DNA from: Rhizobiaceae bacterium
Lineage (GTDB): Bacteria > Pseudomonadota > Alphaproteobacteria > Rhizobiales > Rhizobiaceae
Length of the DNA: 7,069 nucleotides
Assembly: GCA_004299545.1 (NCBI GenBank)
Contig: SCRB01000999.1
Location: 1-7,069, forward strand
Direction of reading: 5' to 3'
Positions 1-5,107 of this stretch are shown here, in pieces; within the stretch, counting starts at the first letter, position 1, and each line of letters starts with the position of its first letter. Both the position numbers and the translations under genes were made by a program. The notes below the pieces were generated by a model, which saw nothing but the letters and a program-made list of their open reading frames with translations, was not told the origin of the DNA and did no database searches.

Positions 1-342
1 GCCCTCTCCGACCTTCTCGAAGGCGGCGAGCCCCTGATAGAGGGCGAAGCAATGCGGGCCGCCAAGGCGTTCGACGCCATGTTTCTCGCAGACCCTGTCG
101 AGATGACCGCCCGTGCCGCAATCCGCGTAACCGACGAAGATATGTTCGTACCCTTCCGCCTTCGCCTTTTCGATCGCCGCGTCCATGGCCGGAGCGATAC
201 GGTCGGGATAGAAGTGGAATTCCGCCGGCAGGCAGGTCAGTTCGAGATGGTCGAGGCCGAGCTTCTCCTTAACGGCGAGCACCTCGCGGGCGATCATTCC
301 GCAACCGATTACCAGAACCCTTTCGCCTCTTGCATCACGCAT
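1..342 (-). CDS. DUF1638 domain protein, 3' end cut by window edge
   Basis: The first 114 residues of a DUF1638 protein are visible; the reading frame runs off the left edge with no stop, so the C-terminal part is missing. The visible part has the family look: a beta-strand start ending in C14 (VLVIGCGMIAREV), a C37-L-P-x3-H43 block, a G71-Y-A-D-C75-G-T-G-G loop and a G95-P-H-C98 block, with conserved Cys and His that could bind a metal or cofactor (inference). The biochemical role of DUF1638 is not established, but members are repeatedly found beside MttB-type methyltransferases and corrinoid proteins, as here. The ATG at 342 is preferred because AAGGTG lies 6 nt upstream; an in-frame GTG and a further ATG lie up to 21 nt upstream without a better ribosome site. 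It is co-oriented with the corrinoid gene at 589-1287, 246 bp away. Confidence 0.85.
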   Translation of the reverse strand, partial: MRDARGERVLVIGCGMIAREVLAVKEKLGLDHLELTCLPAEFHFYPDRIAPAMDAAIEKAKAEGYEHIFVGYADCGTGGHLDRVCEKHGVERLGGPHCFALYQGLAAFEKVGEG

Positions 343-395
343 CGTCGTCACCTTAGCATCCCGCTCCATCAGAGACGATTCCCGAGGAGCGGACG

Positions 396-533
396 GTGAG
401 AGAATCCCTAGTTGCACGCCTTGTCGTCATTGTGGCACTGGCCGCTTTCGTGGCCGGCTGCGCCAACACGATTCGCGGCGTCGGCAAAGATGTGAAGAGC
501 AGCGCCCATGCAGTCGAGGACGCCGTCAACTGA
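396..533 (+). CDS. Entericidin A/B-type small lipoprotein
   Basis: A 45-residue protein starting at GTG with a strong AGGAG ribosome site at 385-389, six bases before the start. Residues 1-8 are a short charged n-region (R2, E3, R8), residues 9-20 are hydrophobic, and V19-A-G-C22 is a lipobox, so it should be lipidated at C22 after signal peptidase II cleavage. The mature part (C-A-N-T-I-R-G-V-G-K-D-V-K-S-S, then H-A-V-E-D-A-V-N) matches the entericidin pattern of CN-T-x3-G-x-GKD followed by a short amphipathic tail. Entericidins are tiny envelope lipoproteins; enterobacterial EcnA and EcnB form an antidote/toxin pair linked to stationary-phase lysis, but the function of alphaproteobacterial copies is uncertain. 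It lies between two minus-strand genes, only 53 bp from the divergent DUF1638 start and convergent with the corrinoid gene. No clear promoter was seen in that 53 bp. Confidence 0.78.
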   Translation: MRESLVARLVVIVALAAFVAGCANTIRGVGKDVKSSAHAVEDAVN

Positions 534-570
534 CAATTTGCCGGTTGGCGACGTCCGGCTGGATGGGCCA

Positions 571-588
571 AGCTGACGGGATGTGCCG

Positions 589-594
<6 letters not shown>
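571..594. terminator. Hairpin at convergent gene ends, possible bidirectional terminator
   Basis: A perfect 9-bp inverted repeat (AGCTGACGG, 6-nt loop, CCGTCAGCT) lies between the entericidin stop at 533 and the corrinoid protein stop, and overlaps the latter's TGA (589-591). Convergent genes often share such a stem. No T-run follows on either strand, so termination would have to be weak or Rho-assisted. Confidence 0.4.
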
Positions 595-1287
<693 letters not shown>

Positions 1288-1351
1288 TATTCGCTCCTTG
1301 CCGCAGAGTGCACCGCAATTTCAACCATACATAATCTGCGGGTGCATCGGT

Positions 1352-1379
1352 GATATAGCTGATTTGCGACGCGGCGCAA
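1352..1379 (-). promoter_or_regulatory. Candidate promoter of the corrinoid gene
   Basis: On the minus strand TTGCGC (1379-1374) and TATATC (1357-1352) are separated by 16 bp, a fair match to rhizobial sigma-70 promoters. Transcription would start near 1345 and give a leader of roughly 58 nt. The assignment rests on sequence resemblance only. Confidence 0.35.
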
Positions 1380-1380
1380 A
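1363..1380. promoter_or_regulatory. 18-bp palindrome, candidate operator
   Basis: TTTGCGACGCGGCGCAAA is a palindrome with a single mismatched pair (A1369/G1374): arms TTTGCG and CGCAAA around a CGCG centre. It overlaps the candidate -35 box of the corrinoid gene, the position expected for a repressor site. The shared half TTTGCGAC recurs at 1696-1703 in front of the divergent mttB-like gene. The binding protein is unknown. Confidence 0.45.
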
Positions 1381-1408
1381 AATAAAGCGACCGCGATCGG
1401 AAAGAGGT

Positions 1409-1441
1409 TAGGTCGTAGTGATGGTTTAACGGTTGGCTGCG
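1409..1441 (+). repeat. 33-bp inverted repeat, left arm
   Basis: Begins TAGGTCGTAGTGA and ends GGTTGGCTGCG. It matches the reverse complement of 1646-1678 at 30 of 33 positions; the three differences are all transitions. Its outer edge lies about 120 bp from the corrinoid gene start. It may be the end of a small mobile element with TA at its border, or a duplicated regulatory site. Confidence 0.8.
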
Positions 1442-1645
1442 TTGGTGCCCGAAACCGTTGCTGAACAGGAGAAAAGCGCAAGGCGGTGTCGACCACCGTC
1501 GAGCATTTTCGACGCATTCAGAAACGATTTCGGCCCAACCCCGGAGGGGCCGCGATGAAATCCGCCATTTCGGCGTCGCTCGTCGTCGAATATGCGCTGC
1601 ATGTCCTTTCTCCTCGCTCCTTGAACTGGTGGATTTCCCCTGCGG

Positions 1646-1678
1646 CGCAGCCAATCGTTAAATCGTCACTACGACCTA
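1646..1678 (-). repeat. 33-bp inverted repeat, right arm
   Basis: This is the inverted partner of 1409-1441, reading CGCAGCCAATCG on the plus strand and ending CTACGACCTA. Its outer edge lies about 135 bp before the mttB-like start, almost the mirror of the left arm's distance to the corrinoid gene. Matching stops sharply at the inner end of each arm. Confidence 0.8.
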
Positions 1679-1734
1679 CTGTTCCTGCTGGCGTTTTTGC
1701 GACACGCGCTGGCGCTGTAGGACCCGTTCGCCCG

Positions 1735-1766
1735 CCGTGCATGGCTACGATTTCCAGAAAGCACGG
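1735..1766 (+). other. Possible hairpin in the mttB-like leader
   Basis: CCGTGC (1735-1740) and GCACGG (1761-1766) form a 6-bp perfect inverted repeat around 20 nt. Two short direct repeats surround it: GTGCATGGC at 1737-1745 and 1780-1788, and TACGAT at 1746-1751 and 1767-1772. It could be leader RNA structure or a protein site. There is no match to a known riboswitch that I can recognise, and no cobalamin-box sequence was seen. Confidence 0.3.
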
Positions 1767-1812
1767 TACGATAAGGCCTGTGCATGGCAATCCAGTCCGA
1801 AGGAGTGGTTTC

Positions 1813-3384
1813 ATGAGTGAAACCGTGGCACCTCAGAGCGAAACAAGCGCACGGCGCGGGCGCGGCGACCGAGCCGGGGCCGCGGCAAGACGCGCGGCGC
1901 GAACCGGCGGCGGTGCGGGCCCGGCGCAGCCCTATATCCATCGCAAGATCAAGGTTTACGAGGTTCTCGACGAGGAGGGCCTCGCGCTTGTCGAGAAGAA
2001 CGCCGACACCGTGTTGGAGGAAGTCGGCATCATCTTCCGCGACGATGCCGAGGCGCTCGACCTGTGGAAGAAGGCCGGCGCCGACGTCAAAGGCGAGCGG
2101 GTGCGCTTTCCGAAGGGACTGTGCCGCTCGCTTTTGAAGACGGCGCCGCAGACATTCACCCAATATGCCCGCAACGCCGAACGTTCCGTCCAGATCGGGG
2201 GCGATGCGACCGTGTTCGCGCCGGTCTACGGCCCGCCCTTCGTGCGCGACCTCGACGGCAATCGCCGCTACGCCACGATCGAGGATTTCCGCAATTTCGT
2301 GAAGCTTTCCTATCTGGCGCCGTCTATGCACCATTCCGGCGGAACGGTGTGCGAGCCGGTCGACGTGCCCGTCAACAAGCGCCATCTCGACATGATCTAT
2401 TCCCACCTCCGCTATTCGGACAAGCCGTTCATGGGATCCGTGACGGCGCCGGAGCGGGCCGAGGATACGGTGGCGATGGCCAAGATCGTCTTCGGCGATA
2501 ATTTCGTCGAGAAGAACACGGTGATCACCAGCCTCATCAACGCCAATTCGCCGATGGTGTTCGACGAAACGATGCTCGGCGCGCTGAAGGTCTATTCGCG
2601 CCACAATCAGGCCTGCATCGTCACGCCCTTCATCCTCGCGGGCGCCATGAGCCCGGTGACGGTGGCCGGCACCTTGACCCAGATCCTGGCCGAGGTGCTC
2701 GCCGGCGCTTCTTTCACCCAGCTCATCCGCCCGGGCGCACCTGTTCTTTTCGGCACTTTCGCCTCGTCGATCTCGATGCAGTCCGGCGCGCCGACCTTCG
2801 GCACGCCGGAGCCGTCGCTCGTTTCCTACGGCGCGGCGCAGCTTGCGCGCCGGCTCGGCCTTCCCTTCCGTACCGGCGGTTCGCTCTGCGCCTCCAAGCT
2901 CGCTGACGCGCAGGCCGCCTATGAAAGCGCCAATACGCTGAATTCCACGATCCTGGCCGGCACGAATTTCGTGCTCCACGCGGCGGGCTGGCTCGAAGGC
3001 GGACTGGTCTCCGGCTATGATAAATTCGTCATGGACGCCGACCAACTCGGCATGCAGCAGCGTTTCTGCGAGGGCGTGGACCTTTCGGAAAACGGACAGG
3101 CAATGGATGCCATCCGCGAGGTCGGGCCGGGCAGCCATTATCTCGGCTGCGCGCACACGCAGGCGAATTTCCAAAGCGCCTTCTATCGCTCGACTATTGC
3201 CGACAACAATTCCTATGAGCAATGGCTGGCCGAGGGCGAGAAGGATGCGAGGCAGCGCGCCAACGCGCTTTGCCGGCGCTGGCTGGAAAGCTATGAGGCG
3301 CCGGCGATCGATCCCGGCATTGACGACGGGCTGAAGGATTTCATCGCGAGGAAGAAGGAATCGATGCCCGACGCCTTTACTTGA
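1813..3384 (+). CDS. MttB-family (non-pyrrolysine) corrinoid methyltransferase
   Basis: A 523-residue cytoplasmic methyltransferase of the trimethylamine methyltransferase (MttB) superfamily, TIM-barrel fold, expected to pass a methyl group from a quaternary amine or similar compound to the cobalamin of a corrinoid protein such as the one encoded at 589-1287. Residues 1-40 are a low-complexity Arg/Gly/Ala-rich tail. The family body starts near Y41 and includes the blocks V-F-A-P-V-Y-G (134-140), Y-A-T-I-E-D-F-R-N-F (153-162), H-H-S-G-G-T (173-178), G-S-V-T-A-P-E-R-A (208-216), L-A-G-A-M-S-P-V-T-V-A-G (275-286), S-M-Q-S-G-A-P (321-327) and G-C-A-H-T-Q-A-N-F (445-453). There is no in-frame TAG, so it lacks the pyrrolysine of archaeal trimethylamine enzymes; characterised homologues of this type use glycine betaine, carnitine, proline betaine and similar substrates. 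The substrate here is not determinable. The ATG at 1813 is supported by AAGGAG (1800-1805) seven bases upstream; the frame is open 109 codons further upstream, but that part lacks family resemblance. Confidence 0.95.
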   Translation: MSETVAPQSETSARRGRGDRAGAAARRAARTGGGAGPAQPYIHRKIKVYEVLDEEGLALVEKNADTVLEEVGIIFRDDAEALDLWKKAGADVKGERVRFPKGLCRSLLKTAPQTFTQYARNAERSVQIGGDATVFAPVYGPPFVRDLDGNRRYATIEDFRNFVKLSYLAPSMHHSGGTVCEPVDVPVNKRHLDMIYSHLRYSDKPFMGSVTAPERAEDTVAMAKIVFGDNFVEKNTVITSLINANSPMVFDETMLGALKVYSRHNQACIVTPFILAGAMSPVTVAGTLTQILAEVLAGASFTQLIRPGAPVLFGTFASSISMQSGAPTFGTPEPSLVSYGAAQLARRLGLPFRTGGSLCASKLADAQAAYESANTLNSTILAGTNFVLHAAGWLEGGLVSGYDKFVMDADQLGMQQRFCEGVDLSENGQAMDAIREVGPGSHYLGCAHTQANFQSAFYRSTIADNNSYEQWLAEGEKDARQRANALCRRWLESYEAPAIDPGIDDGLKDFIARKKESMPDAFT

Positions 3385-3388
3385 AAGG

Positions 3389-3408
3389 AGCCCGAGACAG
3401 GCCGGGCT
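3389..3408 (+). terminator. Weak hairpin after the mttB-like gene
   Basis: AGCCCG (3389-3394) pairs with CGGGCT (3403-3408) across an 8-nt loop, starting five bases after the mttB-like stop. No T-run follows, so it is at best a weak terminator or a transcript-end stabiliser; read-through to the Fe-S gene is possible. Confidence 0.3.
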
Positions 3409-3478
3409 AAAGTGGCCGAGATCATTCACCGGGAAGTCTGGCGGAGTGCGTTCAAAGAGCCGGATAAGGGGTGATTTC

Positions 3479-3547
3479 GTGCATCTGAAACGGGAGAGGC
3501 TTGCCGGACAGAGGGGGCGACGAAGAGCGCAGGTTTTGTCGCCATGA
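3479..3547 (+). CDS. Possible 22-residue leader ORF coupled to the Fe-S gene
   Basis: A GTG at 3479 follows AAGGGG with a seven-base spacer and opens a 22-codon frame rich in Arg, Lys and Gln (VHLKRERLAGQ and on). It ends in TGA at 3545-3547, overlapping the next ATG at 3544 as ATGA. The Fe-S gene itself lacks a good ribosome site, so the arrangement would fit translational coupling. The peptide resembles no family I know; coding is unproven. Confidence 0.25.
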   Translation: MHLKRERLAGQRGRRRAQVLSP

Positions 3548-4230
3548 GAGGCGAGGGGGATATATCCGAACGTATTTCGGCCGCTCTCCTCCTCCACGGA
3601 CTCATCTTGCGTGGAGGCTTCAATTTTGCGGTGAATGAGGAGGCGCCGCCCGGCCCGTACGGAGATCCTGCAAGGGCGCTTTTGCTGGTAGGGCAGGCCG
3701 GCGGAACCCCATGGCCGCACTTTGAAGCGTGGCTGGCGAAGCAGCCGCCCGATATCGCCAATCCGCTCGACACGTGGTCGCGGGAAGTCATCGGTGCGGT
3801 CGCGGAAAAATTCGGAGCGAGGGCGGCCTCGCCGTCCGACCGGCCGTTCCTGCCGTTTCAGCAATGGGCGATGCGCGCGGAAGGGCTGAAGCCATCGCCG
3901 GTCGGCATTCTCATGCACCCGCGCTACGGACTGTGGCACGCCTATCGCGGCGCGCTTCTCTTCGATAGCGAACTTGTCTTCCAGCACGCGGCGGCACCAA
4001 TCCACCTTTGTGATTCCTGCCTCGAAAAACCTTGCCTGAAGACCTGCCCGGTGAGTGCCTTTTCCAGCGACGGCTTTGCCTATGCGGAATGCCTTGCGCA
4101 TGTGCGCGGCCCGGCCGGTTCAGCCTGCCGCGACGACGGTTGTCTCGCCCGCAATGCCTGCCCCTACGGCACGGCCTATCGCTATCCGGTTGAAGAGCAG
4201 GCGTTCCACACACGCGCTTTCATCCGTTGA
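3544..4230 (+). CDS. Ferredoxin-like iron-sulfur protein
   Basis: A 228-residue soluble protein of an alphaproteobacterial family usually annotated only as ferredoxin. The N-terminal half (about 1-100) has no metal motif; L-L-L-V-G-Q-A-G-G (46-54) and N-P-L-D-x-W-S-R (73-80) are family blocks, followed by P-F-Q-Q-W-A-M-R-A-E-G-L (104-115) and H-P-x-Y-G-L-W-H-A-Y-R-G-A (125-137). The C-terminal part holds all eight cysteines: C156-x2-C159-x4-C164-x3-C168-P, C183, then C195-x4-C200-x5-C206-P. That is enough for two Fe-S clusters, though the spacing is not the classic CxxCxxCxxxCP. No signal peptide or membrane segment was seen. The ATG at 3544 is the only upstream in-frame candidate after the stop at 3472, but its ribosome site is weak. 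Its position after the mttB-like gene suggests, without proof, electron supply for corrinoid reduction; a QueG-like relationship was considered from the C-terminal cysteine layout but the rest does not fit. Confidence 0.85.
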   Translation: MRGEGDISERISAALLLHGLILRGGFNFAVNEEAPPGPYGDPARALLLVGQAGGTPWPHFEAWLAKQPPDIANPLDTWSREVIGAVAEKFGARAASPSDRPFLPFQQWAMRAEGLKPSPVGILMHPRYGLWHAYRGALLFDSELVFQHAAAPIHLCDSCLEKPCLKTCPVSAFSSDGFAYAECLAHVRGPAGSACRDDGCLARNACPYGTAYRYPVEEQAFHTRAFIR

Positions 4231-4284
4231 GCAGGCGAGGCGGCGGCCCACACGCAAACCTGAATGGTTGGCCCCTGACATCTC

Positions 4285-4312
4285 TTGCCATAAGGAGAGC
4301 GGCGGATATTTA
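4285..4312 (+). promoter_or_regulatory. Candidate promoter of the hydrolase gene
   Basis: TTGCCA (4285-4290) and TATTTA (4307-4312) with a 16-bp spacer resemble a sigma-70 promoter. They lie in the 109-bp gap after the Fe-S gene and would give a leader of about 20 nt before the ATG at 4340, suggesting the hydrolase is transcribed on its own. Confidence 0.35.
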
Positions 4313-4339
4313 GGGGTGAATCAGGGCGGGAATCATAAA

Positions 4340-5077
4340 ATGGCAAGACAGGCGATCGGCATCGAAACCGGGGATGGCGTGGCGAAAGCGGTTCTGGTGC
4401 CGCCGTCCTCTCCAGCAGCATCGAAGGCCGGCGTGATCCTTTATATGGACGCGTTCGGCCCGCGCGAATCCCTCTATTCCATGGCCGAGCGCCTGGCGGG
4501 TCATGGCTATGCCGTGCTTGTGCCGGATCTCTTCTACCGCTTCGGGGGATACGGGCCGTTCGATGCCGCAACCGCTTTCGCGAACGAGAAGACGGGCAGC
4601 CTGATCCGGAAGATGATCGCTGAAACGACGCAGGACATGACCGTGCGGGATAGTCACGCGTTCATCGAGACGCTGTCGGCGAACGGGGCTACGGGGCCGA
4701 TCGGGACGGTCGGCTATTGCATGGGCGGCGCGCGGGCGCTCAATGCAGCCGCGGCTTATCCGGCCCGGGTTCTTGCAGCCGCGAGTTTCCATGGCGGCAA
4801 TCTCGCCGGCGACGCGCCGGACAGTCCCCACCGCAGGGCGGTATCGATCAAGGCGCGCGTCTATGTCGGCTCCGCCGGTGTCGACCGCAGTTTTCCGCCG
4901 GAACAATCGTCAAGGCTCGACGAGGCGCTGCGCACCGCCGGTGTCGATTACATTATCGAGAATTATGTCGGCATGGAGCATGGCTGGTGCGTTTCCGACC
5001 ACCGGATTTATGACGAGAAGGGGGCGGAACGGCACTGGAAGCGGCTGACGACCTTTTTCGCCGAAACTCTCGGCTGA
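4340..5077 (+). CDS. Dienelactone hydrolase family protein
   Basis: A 245-residue cytoplasmic alpha/beta hydrolase of the dienelactone hydrolase family. Carboxymethylenebutenolidase members open a lactone ring in chlorocatechol breakdown, but most members have unknown substrates and none of the pathway genes is nearby. The catalytic triad is visible: the nucleophile C127 in G-Y-C-M-G-G (125-130), D182 in V-D-R-S-F, and H214 in M-E-H-G-W (212-216). The usual E-I-F-G oxyanion-region motif appears as D37-A-F-G, a conservative change common in one subfamily. Length matches the family. The ATG at 4340 gives the normal N-terminus (I-G-I-E-T-G-D-G-V-A-K-A); the ribosome site is a modest purine-rich GGGCGGG about ten bases upstream, and an in-frame GTG at 4316 is less likely. 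It is convergent with the RND pump gene, 30 bp away. Confidence 0.93.
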   Translation: MARQAIGIETGDGVAKAVLVPPSSPAASKAGVILYMDAFGPRESLYSMAERLAGHGYAVLVPDLFYRFGGYGPFDAATAFANEKTGSLIRKMIAETTQDMTVRDSHAFIETLSANGATGPIGTVGYCMGGARALNAAAAYPARVLAAASFHGGNLAGDAPDSPHRRAVSIKARVYVGSAGVDRSFPPEQSSRLDEALRTAGVDYIIENYVGMEHGWCVSDHRIYDEKGAERHWKRLTTFFAETLG

Positions 5078-5083
5078 AACGTT

Positions 5084-5103
5084 GCCTGTTGCATCTTGCA
5101 GGC
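5084..5103. terminator. Weak stem between convergent genes
   Basis: GCCTG (5084-5088) and CAGGC (5099-5103) can pair across 10 nt in the 30-bp gap between the convergent hydrolase and RND genes. The stem is short and has no T-run, so a terminator role is tentative. Confidence 0.25.
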
Positions 5104-5107
5104 GAAT

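Larger units (their letters stand above)
1288..1812. other. 525-bp divergent intergenic region with inverted repeats
   Basis: This non-coding stretch separates the divergent corrinoid and mttB-like genes. It contains, left to right: a candidate minus-strand promoter with an overlapping palindrome (1352-1380); the left arm of a 33-bp inverted repeat (1409-1441); a core of about 200 bp with a GC-rich stem at 1531-1552 (CGGCCC/GGGCCG) close to the midpoint between the two arms; the right arm (1646-1678); a TTTGCGAC half-site (1696-1703); and a hairpin leader (1735-1766). A frame open from 1486 into the mttB-like gene has no family similarity and is not treated as coding. A minus-strand 58-codon ORF (1426-1602) has a good ribosome site but poor codon use. 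Confidence 0.7.

Noticed and set aside
540..559. Second small stem (GCCGG/CCGGC) after the entericidin gene
   Set aside because: Only five pairs with a 10-nt loop; expected by chance in GC-rich DNA, and the 571-594 stem is far better.
1410..1475. SAM-II or cobalamin riboswitch
   Set aside because: The segment has a few bases reminiscent of SAM-II, but the closing stem and the conserved GCUAAA segment are absent, and no B12-box was found.
1518..1606. Remnant of an IS5-type transposase N-terminus on the minus strand (AYSTTSDAEMADF)
   Set aside because: Only a few residues resemble the Y-x-x-T-D-x-E-W start; there is no DDE region, no suitable start in frame and a stop soon after.
1486..1812. 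N-terminal extension of the mttB-like frame, open 109 codons upstream of 1813
   Set aside because: The added sequence has no resemblance to the family and crosses the inverted repeat, while ATG 1813 has a strong, well-spaced AAGGAG.
3412..3474. 20-codon GTG ORF after the mttB-like gene
   Set aside because: The only ribosome-like site is more than 20 bases upstream, and nothing else supports coding.
1669..4101. 810-codon minus-strand ORF opposite the mttB-like and Fe-S genes
   Set aside because: It spans two recognisable plus-strand genes and has the Arg/His-rich composition of an antisense frame in GC-rich DNA.
4055..4339. Upstream extension of the hydrolase frame to 4055
   Set aside because: It overlaps the cysteine-rich end of the Fe-S gene; the hydrolase family N-terminus fits the ATG at 4340.
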